From NCBI GenBank assembly GCA_910587895.1, contig CAJUOE010000036.1:1-37598 (forward strand): a stretch of DNA of 37,598 nucleotides, written 5' to 3'. How positions within the stretch are numbered: the first letter of the stretch is position 1; every line of letters starts with the position of its first letter. This DNA is from an uncultured Lachnospiraceae bacterium (GTDB lineage: Bacteria > Bacillota > Clostridia > Lachnospirales > Lachnospiraceae). The translations under genes were made by a program, and so were the position numbers. The notes under the pieces were generated by a model. That model worked only from the letters and a program-made list of their open reading frames with translations, searched no databases and was not told where the DNA came from. Below are positions 1 to 9,011 of this stretch, piece after piece.

Positions 1-1
1 A

Positions 2-319
2 GAAAAGGGAACTGTGAAACTTGGTGGTAAATCTACGAATAATATAGATGTGTGGGATTTTGAGGATGAAGATGAAAGTGACAGAAAAAATAAGGGGCTA
101 GAGGAAGCTACCAGTAACGTGTATGGAAACGGACATACCAGCCTGTTTGCAGATATGGTGGACGCAATAGAGAAAGAACGTAAGCCTTATGTGGACGCTG
201 TGGCCGGACGCAATGCGCTGGAGATGGTGCTTGCAATATACAAGAGCCAGAAAGAGGGCGTTCCGGTGAAACTGCCTTTGAGTGATTTTGCAAGTATTGA
301 TATGGACGGGGAATTTTAA
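2..319 (+). CDS. Gfo/Idh/MocA-type sugar dehydrogenase, C-terminal part (WbpB-like)
   Basis: The reading frame is open from the window edge, so the start and the NAD-binding Rossmann half lie upstream. What remains is about 105 residues ending in a segment typical of the C-terminal domain of Gfo/Idh/MocA oxidoreductases (ADMVDAIEKERKPYVDAVAG, then ALEMVLAIYKSQ). In this family the enzyme oxidises a sugar or nucleotide sugar with NAD(P). WbpG-, WbpD- and WbpE-like genes lie downstream, so the most likely role is that of WbpB: 3-oxidation of UDP-N-acetylglucosaminuronic acid before transamination. That specificity is inferred from neighbours, since the fragment cannot show it. The next gene starts 2 bases after the stop, which suggests one operon. 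Confidence 0.72.
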   Translation, partial: EKGTVKLGGKSTNNIDVWDFEDEDESDRKNKGLEEATSNVYGNGHTSLFADMVDAIEKERKPYVDAVAGRNALEMVLAIYKSQKEGVPVKLPLSDFASIDMDGEF

Positions 320-321
320 GT

Positions 322-1419
322 ATGAATATTATAATGTTGCTTACCAATGCTTTTGATTTGGATGTAAGAGTATATAAAGAGGCTGTCTATCTGGTAAAGA
401 AGGGGCATCATGTGACAATTTTGTGTTGGGATCGGGATGCGAAAACAACGCTGCCCCAGAAAGAGAAAAGAGATGGGATTCAGGTAATTCGTTTTCGGAT
501 TCCCTCGATACTGGGAACTGGCTACCGTCAAATTGGCGCTTACCTGAAATATGTATGTGCGTGCAGAAAATATTTGTCCCGACACAAAGCGGATTACATT
601 CATTGTCATGATTTAGATGGAATGATGGCATATAGGTTGACGGGGATGAGAAAGATTCCTTATGTGTTTGACATGCATGAATTGTATAATCGTGGCAACA
701 GGATGCGAAGGACGGTTAGCAGAAAAATTGTTGAGAAAGGCATAAAAAACAGTTATTGCAGCATTGCTGTCCTGCCGGTACAAAGTCTGAATGTTTCGGA
801 ATCCCTGGCTGAGAAGATAGTGTTATTGAAGAATTATCCGGATAGTTCCTATATCAGATACAGCGAAAAAATCCAGTCCTCTGTGCTCAGAATCGGATAT
901 CACGGTGCGGTCAGAAGACAGATACCATATTTTGAAGCGCTGTTCGAGGCATGTAAAGGGCTGGAGGATGTACGTATTGATATCAATGGGGGTGGAATTG
1001 ATTTGCCTGCATTAAAGGAAATGGAAAAACATTATGATAATGTCTATGTTCATGGCAAGTATGATGGAATAGCAGAAACCAATCGTTTGTACCAGAATAC
1101 CGATTTATTGTTCTGCGGTTATAATCCTGATGATCAGCAGTATCGCCAAAAAGATTTGGAGGCGGTAAAATTTTATGAGGCTATTGTTACAGGAACGCCG
1201 ATGATTATGACAGAGGGAATTAGCATGGGCGATAAAGTAAAGAAATTTGGTTTTGGTTTTGTGGTAAATCCCAATGATTCGAAAGCGATTCGAGACATTG
1301 TCCTGAAGGTGCGTGATAATCGTCAGCTTTTGAAGGAATGTGCAGACAGGATGCTTGATAAGGCGGACGACTATAAATGGGAAACGGCGGTGCAGGTGTT
1401 GGACCAGATATATGGATAG
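322..1419 (+). CDS. GT4-like glycosyltransferase, group 1
   Basis: This 365-residue protein has the layout of a GT-B fold glycosyltransferase. The N-terminal half begins NIIMLLTNAFDLDVRVYKEA, and the C-terminal nucleotide-sugar-binding half contains VHGKYDG and VKFYEAIVTGTPMI, the usual E-rich group-1 signature. It has no signal peptide or membrane span, so it should work at the cytoplasmic face of the membrane, adding a sugar to a lipid-linked polysaccharide unit. It starts 2 bases after the previous stop and is followed directly by the asparagine-synthase-like gene, inside a polysaccharide operon. Donor and acceptor sugars cannot be told from the sequence. Confidence 0.85.
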   Translation: MNIIMLLTNAFDLDVRVYKEAVYLVKKGHHVTILCWDRDAKTTLPQKEKRDGIQVIRFRIPSILGTGYRQIGAYLKYVCACRKYLSRHKADYIHCHDLDGMMAYRLTGMRKIPYVFDMHELYNRGNRMRRTVSRKIVEKGIKNSYCSIAVLPVQSLNVSESLAEKIVLLKNYPDSSYIRYSEKIQSSVLRIGYHGAVRRQIPYFEALFEACKGLEDVRIDINGGGIDLPALKEMEKHYDNVYVHGKYDGIAETNRLYQNTDLLFCGYNPDDQQYRQKDLEAVKFYEAIVTGTPMIMTEGISMGDKVKKFGFGFVVNPNDSKAIRDIVLKVRDNRQLLKECADRMLDKADDYKWETAVQVLDQIYG

Positions 1420-1428
1420 GTGTTGCTT

Positions 1429-3048
1429 ATGTTGATTTCAGACAGAGATGGAATAATAAATATTGATGATTTTGAGAAAGTATACAGGTGTGAATCGTTT
1501 TCTGTTTACCTGAATGGGTTGATATTTTGCAGAGGGTTCAAAGAAGGAAGGGAAAGCATTCAAAAAATATGCCATGAGATTGAGCGGACGAATGCGATTC
1601 CTTTCGCGTCGTTGTTTGGAAGTTTTGCTATGGTAATTGACTACAATGGCAAACAGCAGGTGGCTTTTACTGATAATAGCTGTATGCATGGCTTTTTTGT
1701 CTCGAATCATTCTGTCAGCAGCAGTTTCAGGGAAATTATCCAATATGAAGAAATAAAAGAATTTGATGATATTGGCATATGCGAGTATATGGAATTGATC
1801 AGAGGTGGATTTTCCCATAGGACATATGTAAAGGATGTTACATTTTCCAGCAACCTGGAATATTATGTTATTTGTGACGGTCGAATTAACAGAGAAGAAA
1901 AAGCAATAGGATCTATTGATATGAAATCGGGTATTGACAATCCGATGGATTTTTTTGCAGATATATCTTATGCTTTCAGCGATAAAAAATCTATTTGTGC
2001 GCTGACGGGTGGGTTTGACAGCAGGGCAGTTGCATCCGTATTAAATAAATTCAGAAAATACGATTGTTTCATTAGCGGTGACAATGATAAGTCGTCGGAG
2101 ATCATACAGGCGAAGAAAACAGCGAAGGCTGGTGGATATGTAATGAAACATATCAGACCGGAATATCCAGTGATTTCAGATGATATTATCTGTGAGAAAT
2201 TCCTGTCAGGCGGTTCATATCATGTTTCGTTTGCCACCGGTGAATTTCGGATAGCTTATTTTATGAACCAGCTACGGAATGAAGATTATGATGTGTTGAT
2301 GGATGGAAATGCCGGGGATATGCATAAAGAGCTTTGGTTTACACAGGAGTTTCCGTTCTATAGAAGAAAGAAGTCAAGACCAAAATTCTTCTATAAAAGT
2401 AGAATGGAGCAGTATTCACCCATACTTGGAACGGCAGTTTCAGACTATATCAATGAGATGGAAAAACTGGAGCTGAATGAACTAAAGAATTTAACAAAGG
2501 AAACTAACGCAAAAAGCTGCCTGTTTTATGGATGGTATCATGATTGGTTTTCTATGGCGGCAAGAAACACAGTATCAACGTCGCCGGCATTATATTCTCC
2601 TTTACAGGAAATAGAACTGGTACGGTTTTCTTATAACATGATGCCCAAAGGAAAATTCATGAATTATTTTCTTCGCGATCTGATAAGCAAAGCAAATATT
2701 AATGTTGCCCGGGTGAAAACCATATATGGAACAACGGCAAGCACAGAGGTTTTATATTTGGTAAAAGATTTTTTTGCCCAGATGGTGCGTTATTGCCAAC
2801 AGGGAATCCGGTTTTTTGTGAGAAAAGTGTTCCATAAGTCAATTTTTATTTCGCAGGTAAATCTTAAGTCTGTTGATGATGACGTCATGCAGACGAGGAT
2901 TGTAGAAGAGGCATTCAAATGGGCGCAGGAGATGAAATTGATTATAAGGGATGTGGAGTTATCTGAAATTCCGTTTTCTCTGATGGAGAAACTGCTGAAT
3001 CTGTACCTTACGGAGCAATATTGTTTTCAAAATAAAACCAGAGTCTGA
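1429..3048 (+). CDS. Asparagine-synthase-like amidotransferase
   Basis: The C-terminal half holds an ATP-pyrophosphatase P-loop (ALTGGFDSRAV, TGGFDS at about residues 193-198), the mark of the asparagine synthase domain that adenylates a carboxylate and amidates it. The N-terminal part resembles the class II glutaminase fold, but no Cys follows the initiator Met, so it should not hydrolyse glutamine itself. In polysaccharide loci such proteins (for example WbpS of Pseudomonas) are thought to amidate uronic acid residues, and that is the likely role here. I prefer ATG at 1429, with AGG about 8 bases upstream; a GTG at 1420, directly after the preceding stop, is possible. Substrate and ammonia source are unknown. 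Confidence 0.75.
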   Translation: MLISDRDGIINIDDFEKVYRCESFSVYLNGLIFCRGFKEGRESIQKICHEIERTNAIPFASLFGSFAMVIDYNGKQQVAFTDNSCMHGFFVSNHSVSSSFREIIQYEEIKEFDDIGICEYMELIRGGFSHRTYVKDVTFSSNLEYYVICDGRINREEKAIGSIDMKSGIDNPMDFFADISYAFSDKKSICALTGGFDSRAVASVLNKFRKYDCFISGDNDKSSEIIQAKKTAKAGGYVMKHIRPEYPVISDDIICEKFLSGGSYHVSFATGEFRIAYFMNQLRNEDYDVLMDGNAGDMHKELWFTQEFPFYRRKKSRPKFFYKSRMEQYSPILGTAVSDYINEMEKLELNELKNLTKETNAKSCLFYGWYHDWFSMAARNTVSTSPALYSPLQEIELVRFSYNMMPKGKFMNYFLRDLISKANINVARVKTIYGTTASTEVLYLVKDFFAQMVRYCQQGIRFFVRKVFHKSIFISQVNLKSVDDDVMQTRIVEEAFKWAQEMKLIIRDVELSEIPFSLMEKLLNLYLTEQYCFQNKTRV

Positions 3049-3071
3049 TATTATTCAGATTGAAAGACGAT

Positions 3072-4589
3072 ATGAAAAAAACAATTTTAAAAGCCACAGT
3101 ATTGATGTTTGTATTATCATTAGCAGGAAAATTAATAGGTTTTTTAAGGTCTGTGATTATTGCGTCTTCTTTTGGCGCGAATAATGTGACGGATGCATAC
3201 TATCTTGCATATGGCGTGAATGCCAATATCCTTTATGCCATTACTATGTCTGTATCTGTGGCTTTTTTGCCAATGTATATTAAAAAGAAAGAGGAAAAGG
3301 GGGCAGAGGAGTCTTATCGTTTTTCCACACGGGTTGTGATGGAGTTGGGGATTGTGGCTTTGCTGCTCACGGGAATCATTATGGTGATTGCGCCTCTCCT
3401 GGTGAAAATAATGGCCTCGTCCTATTCGCAGGAGGAAATGGCGACAACTGTCTTATTTTTAAGAATCATGTCAGTGGGAATTGTATTTTCTCTGATGGCA
3501 AATCTGTTCCAGACTGTACTGAACGCAGAAAAGGTCTATGGATATGCTGCATTTTCTTCTATTGTTAACAGTTTGGTCTTAATTGGCGTGGTTTTGCTTT
3601 TTCAGGGAAAAATGGGAATTATGTCCTTGGTAATTGCGACACCGTTTTCATATTTGATACAATTCCTGTTTTTGAAATTGAGAAGCCGTTCTTATACTGG
3701 TATTTCCATCAAATATGGAATATGGGAGCCGGGTGTAAGGAGCCTGGTAAATCAGGCGTTTCCTGTTCTGATAAGTAATACAACGATTGAGATTAACCAA
3801 TTGGTAGACAGAATGTTATTGGTATCCATAGAAGAAGGGGCGGTCACAGCATTATCATATTCCGGGGTTCTTTTCCAGTTTGCAGCGAGTGTAATCAGTA
3901 TCCCATTTTCTACAGTGTCTTTTACAGAATTATCTCTTGCTTTTACGCAAAAAGACAGGGAAAAGGTACGCAATATTATCAATAAAACAATTGGTTTGAT
4001 GATTACGATCTGTATACCGGTTGTGTTTGTTATGTTTATGAACGCGGAGAGCATTGTTAATATTGTTTATGGGCGTGGACAGTTTTCAGAACAGGCTGTT
4101 TTGCAGACAGCCTGTGGATTAGCCTTTTATGCGTTTTGCCTGATCCCCGAGTGTATCAAACAGATTATCACGAAAGCGTTTTATTCCGTAGAGGAGACAA
4201 GGATGCCAATGGTATTGGGAATTCTTGAGGTGATAGTAAATATTATTTCTTCCATTTTTTTCAGCCATTATTATGGAATTGCGGGCGTCGTGATAGGTAC
4301 GGCGTTTGCAAGTACATTATTTTGTATTGTATTGGTTTTGACATTTAGCTGGAAAAAAGTGAATCTGGGTATGAGGGAACAAAAGTATCTGTTAAAGCTA
4401 GCGGCAGTTTCAGGAATTCTTTTTTTAGTAATATCAAGGTGTTCCTTGCAGGACAATTCCCTGTTTGGATTATGCATATTTAGTATATCTGTTTTTGGTG
4501 GATATGCAGTGTTATTGCTTGTTTTCAGAGACACACTGTTTATGGGAATCATAAAAGATATTCTGAAAAAGTTAAGAATAGGAAGGTGA
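3072..4589 (+). CDS. murJ: MurJ/MviN-family lipid-linked oligosaccharide flippase
   Basis: About 505 residues form some 14 hydrophobic segments. The N-terminus (KATVLMFVLSLAGKLIGFLR, then SSFGANNVTDAYYLAY) is characteristic of the MurJ/MviN branch of the MOP exporter superfamily. These proteins flip lipid-linked saccharides across the membrane. Its place between a glycosyltransferase and a Wzy-like polymerase suggests it serves as the Wzx flippase of this polysaccharide rather than the lipid II flippase, although the family resemblance is to MurJ. ATG 3072 (MKKTILK) is chosen over TTG 3060 because it gives a more natural start; the ribosome binding site is weak in either case. Its stop overlaps the next gene's start region. 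Confidence 0.85.
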   Translation: MKKTILKATVLMFVLSLAGKLIGFLRSVIIASSFGANNVTDAYYLAYGVNANILYAITMSVSVAFLPMYIKKKEEKGAEESYRFSTRVVMELGIVALLLTGIIMVIAPLLVKIMASSYSQEEMATTVLFLRIMSVGIVFSLMANLFQTVLNAEKVYGYAAFSSIVNSLVLIGVVLLFQGKMGIMSLVIATPFSYLIQFLFLKLRSRSYTGISIKYGIWEPGVRSLVNQAFPVLISNTTIEINQLVDRMLLVSIEEGAVTALSYSGVLFQFAASVISIPFSTVSFTELSLAFTQKDREKVRNIINKTIGLMITICIPVVFVMFMNAESIVNIVYGRGQFSEQAVLQTACGLAFYAFCLIPECIKQIITKAFYSVEETRMPMVLGILEVIVNIISSIFFSHYYGIAGVVIGTAFASTLFCIVLVLTFSWKKVNLGMREQKYLLKLAAVSGILFLVISRCSLQDNSLFGLCIFSISVFGGYAVLLLVFRDTLFMGIIKDILKKLRIGR

Positions 4590-4594
4590 TAGGG

Positions 4595-5782
4595 TTGAAG
4601 GTAAAAAGCAATTTCCGATTGAACATGGGATCAAAAAAGTCATTCAGTAATGAAGATATCGCATGTCTCTCCCTTGTGTTGTATTATATATGGCAGACGG
4701 GTAATCTGTTTGTCCAGAAATGTATTGGCGGCGGGGTGATGTTAATTGGAGCGGCATATTTGTTGTTGGTGGCCGGGGCTGGAATGGCGCTGCTCAGTGT
4801 GGCAAGAAAGAAAGCGGCATACGGCTTGATGGCTGAATTAGTAGTGTTGTCTCTATATGCAGTCAGTTATGTTTTGGGATATGCGGATAAATCTGTTTTA
4901 GGGTATTATTTTTTCTGGACGTTTATGGTTTGTGTTCCCATTGGCATGTCTGTTCTGTGCATGAATGATTGGGACCGGTTGATGCTGTTATTATACAGAA
5001 TAGCAAAACCTATGATTGGCGTATTATGTGGAATTATTTTTCTGAGATTTATAGTATTAAAAACAAGCATATCACAGTACGATCAATCATTATCGTATGC
5101 GGTTGTTTTCTGGTGTATTATTTTATGTAATGCTGTGATAGAGAAGATGAAACTGGTAGATTTGTTTTTCTTATTGCTGGGATTGGGATTCAATCTGTTA
5201 TGGGGTAGCAGGGGAACTTATCTATGTTTTGCGATTTTTATTGTATTGAAGACAGTGCTTGATGTAGATGCTAAAAGGCGTAAAATTCTGATATTTCTGG
5301 GAATAATATTATTTCTTGCAATTATAACCTTTTTTTTGGTTGTCGATTCGTTTAAAATGAATTCCGATGAATTGATTAATTTCCGTAGTTTGTATTTAAT
5401 AATGAATGGAGATTTGTTTCGATCGGATTCCCGGATGGCCCTCTATTTCTATTATGCAGGATTAGTTTTGCAGAAACCTTTTTTAGGTTGGGGGGTAACG
5501 GGAGGTTGGATAGATTCAGGGTTAGGACCACATAATTTTTTCCTAGAGATTTTGCTGTCATTTGGAATAATGATTGGGATGGCAATTTTTGTAATAGTAT
5601 TATATACGATTGTGGGAATTGTGAAAAGTTCTGAGAAATCAGAAAAGACACTGTTCATTATATATTTTTCAAATGCATTTTCGTTGATTGTTTCCGGTAC
5701 CTTTTTACAGAATATTTCTTTTTATATCTGTCTGTTTTTGGTAGTGTCCCATATCAGTCGGAGAAGAAGGCTGCGAAGATAA
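4595..5782 (+). CDS. O-antigen-ligase/Wzy-like polysaccharide polymerase
   Basis: This is a highly hydrophobic protein of about 395 residues with roughly 10-12 membrane spans. The long loop near the C-terminal third contains RSDSRMALYFYYAGLVLQKP followed by GWGVTGGW and GPHNFFLEIL, an arrangement seen in Wzy polymerases and O-antigen ligases (R...G...H motifs). It probably joins repeat units at the outer face of the membrane. TTG 4595 follows GGAAGGTGAT at good spacing; GTG 4586, overlapping the previous stop, is also possible. Together with the flippase and the Wzz-like gene it completes a Wzx/Wzy-type export set. The family is divergent, so the polymerase call rests on topology and context. 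Confidence 0.75.
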   Translation: MKVKSNFRLNMGSKKSFSNEDIACLSLVLYYIWQTGNLFVQKCIGGGVMLIGAAYLLLVAGAGMALLSVARKKAAYGLMAELVVLSLYAVSYVLGYADKSVLGYYFFWTFMVCVPIGMSVLCMNDWDRLMLLLYRIAKPMIGVLCGIIFLRFIVLKTSISQYDQSLSYAVVFWCIILCNAVIEKMKLVDLFFLLLGLGFNLLWGSRGTYLCFAIFIVLKTVLDVDAKRRKILIFLGIILFLAIITFFLVVDSFKMNSDELINFRSLYLIMNGDLFRSDSRMALYFYYAGLVLQKPFLGWGVTGGWIDSGLGPHNFFLEILLSFGIMIGMAIFVIVLYTIVGIVKSSEKSEKTLFIIYFSNAFSLIVSGTFLQNISFYICLFLVVSHISRRRRLRR

Positions 5783-5845
5783 GAAAAAGAGAAGAAAAGA
5801 GGTATGGAGAGGAATATAAGGTAAGTATAGGAGTGAAACAGAAAG

Positions 5846-6463
5846 ATGGATAAAATAGGAATTCTTGATTATGGGATGGGGAATGTGGGATCCATTCGGA
5901 ATATGTTAAAACATGTGTCCCAATGTGAGATTGTGAATGTGCAAAAACCGGAAGATATGGAAAAGGTTACGAAGATAATTCTTCCCGGGGTGGGAGCCTT
6001 TGATGCCGGTATGGAGATGCTGGAGTCCAGTGGCATGATAGAAGGAATTAAAGATTTTGCAGTTACACAGAAAAAACCGATATTGGGGATTTGCCTGGGG
6101 ATGCAGTTGTTGGGTAATAAGAGTGAGGAAGGACAGAGGCCAGGGCTTGGATTGCTCGATTTTGACATTGTGCGGTTTCAGGCGGACGGCATGAAAATTC
6201 CGCATATGGGATGGAATTATGTTCAAATCGAAAAAGAAATTCCGTTGTTTCAGGGGATAGAAGGTACAGAAAACAGGTATTATTTTGTACATTCCTATCA
6301 TGCAGTCTGTAAGGAAAAGGAGTTATCTGCAATGACCTGTAAATATGGATATCATTTTACAGCGGCGGTAGCAAGAGAAAACATTTACGGCGTGCAGTTC
6401 CATCCGGAAAAATCACACGCATATGGTATGAAGATTATGAAGAATTTTGCGGAGGTGTGTTAA
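5846..6463 (+). CDS. hisH: HisH-type glutamine amidotransferase subunit
   Basis: This 205-residue class I glutaminase has an intact catalytic set: Cys83 in GICLGMQLLG, His186 and Glu188 in VQFHPEKSH. It releases ammonia from glutamine for a partner synthase. It is followed immediately by a HisF-like gene and a WbpG-like ligase, and no other histidine-biosynthesis gene is near. It is therefore probably the polysaccharide-dedicated paralogue (HisH2/WbpG pathway) that feeds ammonia to an acetamidino-forming step on a diacetamido uronic acid. The preceding 63-base gap is purine-rich, with GGAG about 15 bases and GAAAG just upstream of the ATG. Participation in histidine synthesis cannot be fully excluded. 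Confidence 0.88.
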   Translation: MDKIGILDYGMGNVGSIRNMLKHVSQCEIVNVQKPEDMEKVTKIILPGVGAFDAGMEMLESSGMIEGIKDFAVTQKKPILGICLGMQLLGNKSEEGQRPGLGLLDFDIVRFQADGMKIPHMGWNYVQIEKEIPLFQGIEGTENRYYFVHSYHAVCKEKELSAMTCKYGYHFTAAVARENIYGVQFHPEKSHAYGMKIMKNFAEVC

Positions 6464-7240
6464 ATGCTGATAAGACCCAGGGTAATTCCAGGTCTGCTGA
6501 TACAGGACGGTGGGCTTGTGAAGACAAAGCAGTTTAAGAAACCGGAGTATTTGGGAGACCCGATTAATGCCGTAAAGATTTTTAACGAGAAGGGTGTAGA
6601 TGAACTATGCATTATGGATATCTCCAAGGACAGGTATAGCAGGGGACCGGATTTTTCATTGCTAGAAGAGATAGCGTCAGAGGCATTTATGCCGCTTGCT
6701 TATGGAGGGGGCATTCGAAGTCTTGACGATGCGAAGAAGATATTCCGGATTGGGTTTGAAAAAGTGGTACTTAACAGGGTACTTGCTCAGGATGAAACGC
6801 TTGCGGAAGAGATTATACGGCTGTTTGGCTCGCAGAGTGTGATTGCGTCAATTGATATCAGGAAATCCCTGTTTGGAGGATATGCAGTATATACAGATTC
6901 GGGGAAATCCATTGTGAGCAAAAACCCACTTCAATGGGCAAAAAAAGTGGAAGAATTAGGAGTCGGGGAGATTTTGCTCAGTAATGTTGACCGGGAGGGT
7001 ATGCAGAATGGTTTTGATACAGAAATTATCCGGAAAGTTGCGGATGAAGTGGAGATTCCGGTCATTGCCTGCGGTGGGGCGAAGAATGTAAAGGACTTAT
7101 TTCTGGCATTGGAGGAAGGGCATTCAGATGCTGTGAGCGCGGGCAGTATGTTTGTATATTATGGCGATAAGAAAGGGATACTCATTAATTTTCCAACGGA
7201 GGAAGAACTGATAAAGGAAGGAGTTTATAAATATGAATAA
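6464..7240 (+). CDS. AglZ/HisF2-like acetamidino modification subunit
   Basis: This 258-residue TIM barrel is related to the HisF cyclase and follows HisH with no gap. True HisF has a catalytic Asp in the first strand (Asp11 of Thermotoga HisF, in CLDVKDG). Here the aligned segment reads PGLLIQDGG, with Leu at that place, while the second catalytic Asp (about residue 130) is kept in ASIDIRKS. Loss of Asp11 argues against imidazole-glycerol-phosphate cyclisation. It fits the HisF2/AglZ group, which is thought to carry ammonia from HisH to a WbpG-type ligase. The downstream gene overlaps by 8 bases, suggesting coupled translation and a three-protein complex. Confidence 0.85.
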   Translation: MLIRPRVIPGLLIQDGGLVKTKQFKKPEYLGDPINAVKIFNEKGVDELCIMDISKDRYSRGPDFSLLEEIASEAFMPLAYGGGIRSLDDAKKIFRIGFEKVVLNRVLAQDETLAEEIIRLFGSQSVIASIDIRKSLFGGYAVYTDSGKSIVSKNPLQWAKKVEELGVGEILLSNVDREGMQNGFDTEIIRKVADEVEIPVIACGGAKNVKDLFLALEEGHSDAVSAGSMFVYYGDKKGILINFPTEEELIKEGVYKYE

Positions 7241-8354
7241 ATATCAAATATGTACTCGGTGCATCATGGACACGACAGACCCATTAATTCAGTTTGATGA
7301 AAATGGCGTATGCAGCAATTGCCACAGATATGACCAGAATGTCCAGTCGTTCGGTTACAAAGGGAAACGGACAGATGCGCAGAGAGAGAGGCTGATTAAA
7401 AAAATAAAGGAATATGGCAAGGACAAAGAATATGACTGTATCCTTGGCATATCTGGCGGAGTAGACAGCGCATACCTGGCATATCTGGCTCATAAATACC
7501 AACTCAGGGTGTTGGCTGTTCATGTAGACGCGGGATGGAATTCGGAGATTGCCGTGTCAAATATACAGAAAATGTGCAAAGCCTTGGACATGGATTTGCA
7601 TACAATCGTGGTGGACTGGCCCGCTATGAAGGAATTGCAGAGGGCATATATGTTCTCAGGGCTGCATAATCTGGACATCCCGCAGGATCATGTATTCTTT
7701 GCAGCTGTGTATGAATATGCAAATAAACACAATATCCGCTATATGTTGAATGGCGGAAATTTTGCTACGGAAGGAATTTTACCGAAAGCATGGGGATATT
7801 CTGCGGCTGATTTTAAATGCATAAAAAGTATATACAAAAAATGTGGGCGGGGAAAGAAAATATTCCATAAATATCCACATTTTGGATTGTTAAAGTATTT
7901 TTATTATCAGAAGAAGATCATCAGGGTGAATCTTTTGAATTATGTGCCCTACTCGAAGAAACTGGCAATGGAGACATTAGAGAGGGAATTCGACTGGAAA
8001 TACTATGGAGGGAAACATTACGAATCAAGGTTTACGAAATTCTTTCAGGCGTATTATCTGCCGAAAAAATTTGGCTATGATAAACGTCGCGCGCATCTCT
8101 CAAGCCTGGTCGTAGGAGGGGAAATGACACGTGAGGAAGCGCTTAAGGAAATGGCGGATGACTCAGAATATACAGAGGAACAGATGATGGAGGATAAGGA
8201 GTATATTTTGAAGAAACTTGATATTTCAGAAAAACAGTGGGATGAAATTATGAAGGCGCCTAATAAAACGGAGATGGATTACGCGAATAACCAAAAATTG
8301 CTTCAGTTCCTGTCAAATACAAAAAGAAAACTTCATGACAGGAAAAATAAATGA
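7233..8354 (+). CDS. wbpG: WbpG-type N-acetyl sugar amidotransferase
   Basis: This 373-residue protein of the N-acetyl sugar amidotransferase family shows two marks. One is an N-terminal zinc-ribbon-like Cys set (CTRC at 7-10 and CSNC at 27-30). The other is an ATP-pyrophosphatase P-loop (LGISGGVDSAYLAYL, SGGVDS at 74-79). The family activates the acetamido carbonyl of a UDP-linked diacetamido uronic acid with ATP and replaces the oxygen with ammonia to give an acetamidino group. The HisH and HisF-like genes directly upstream should supply that ammonia. The ATG follows AAGGAGTTTATAA and overlaps the previous gene. The exact sugar is inferred from the WbpB/D/E genes nearby. Confidence 0.88.
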   Translation: MNKYQICTRCIMDTTDPLIQFDENGVCSNCHRYDQNVQSFGYKGKRTDAQRERLIKKIKEYGKDKEYDCILGISGGVDSAYLAYLAHKYQLRVLAVHVDAGWNSEIAVSNIQKMCKALDMDLHTIVVDWPAMKELQRAYMFSGLHNLDIPQDHVFFAAVYEYANKHNIRYMLNGGNFATEGILPKAWGYSAADFKCIKSIYKKCGRGKKIFHKYPHFGLLKYFYYQKKIIRVNLLNYVPYSKKLAMETLEREFDWKYYGGKHYESRFTKFFQAYYLPKKFGYDKRRAHLSSLVVGGEMTREEALKEMADDSEYTEEQMMEDKEYILKKLDISEKQWDEIMKAPNKTEMDYANNQKLLQFLSNTKRKLHDRKNK

Positions 8355-8398
8355 GATAGTTTTCTTTTCATTTATTACTGTGCATAGGAGCATTTGAA

Positions 8399-8968
8399 AT
8401 GAATTATTTTAAGCATGAGACGGCAATTGTAGATGACAATGTTTTAATTGGGGAAGGGACAAAAATATGGCATTTTTCCCATATTCAATCGGGAGCAAGA
8501 ATCGGGAAAAACTGTTCCCTGGGACAGAATGTGAACATTTCCAATCACGTCATTTTAGGAGATGGAGTAAAAGTCCAGAATAATGTGAGCGTTTATGAGG
8601 GCGTTGAAATTGAGGACTATGTATTTTGCGGTCCGTCGTGTGTGTTTACGAACGACCTTACGCCCCGCGCCCGCTATCCGAAGAATCATAAATATGTAAA
8701 GACTGTTATCCGCCACGACGCAACGCTTGGGGCAAACTGCACCATTGTCTGCGGTCATGAGATAGGAGCTTATGCAACTATTGCAGCGGGAGCAGTCGTG
8801 ACGAGCGACGTGCGCCCTCATGCATTGATAGCGGGCGTTCCGGCAAAACAGATTGGCTGGGTTTGTGAATGTGGACAGGTATTGAATCGGGATTTGTCCT
8901 GTAAGGACTGCGGAAGAAGGTATTGCCTTGCAGAAGGCATATTAACGGAAACGCCATCATTAGATTAA
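8399..8968 (+). CDS. WbpD-like nucleotide-sugar N-acetyltransferase
   Basis: This 189-residue protein is built largely of left-handed beta-helix hexapeptide repeats (from IVDDNVLIGEGTKIWHFSHI to ATIAAGAVVTSDVRPHALIA), as in trimeric acyl-CoA-dependent acetyltransferases. It closely resembles WbpD, which acetylates the 3-amino group of UDP-2-acetamido-3-amino uronic acid. A C-terminal Cys cluster (C156, C158, C168, C171 in CECG and CKDCGRRY) looks like a small zinc knuckle, a tail I believe is common in this subgroup. It lies between wbpG and the aminotransferase gene whose product it should acetylate. The ATG at 8399 follows AGGAGCATTTGAA. Confidence 0.87.
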   Translation: MNYFKHETAIVDDNVLIGEGTKIWHFSHIQSGARIGKNCSLGQNVNISNHVILGDGVKVQNNVSVYEGVEIEDYVFCGPSCVFTNDLTPRARYPKNHKYVKTVIRHDATLGANCTIVCGHEIGAYATIAAGAVVTSDVRPHALIAGVPAKQIGWVCECGQVLNRDLSCKDCGRRYCLAEGILTETPSLD

Positions 8969-9011
8969 GAATGGAACGGACGTAAACCAGTTGAAGGTGA
9001 AGGAGAATAAA

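Noticed and set aside
5846..7240. Histidine biosynthesis operon
   Set aside because: Only HisH- and HisF-like genes are present, the HisF-like protein lacks a catalytic Asp, and the neighbours are amidino-sugar genes.
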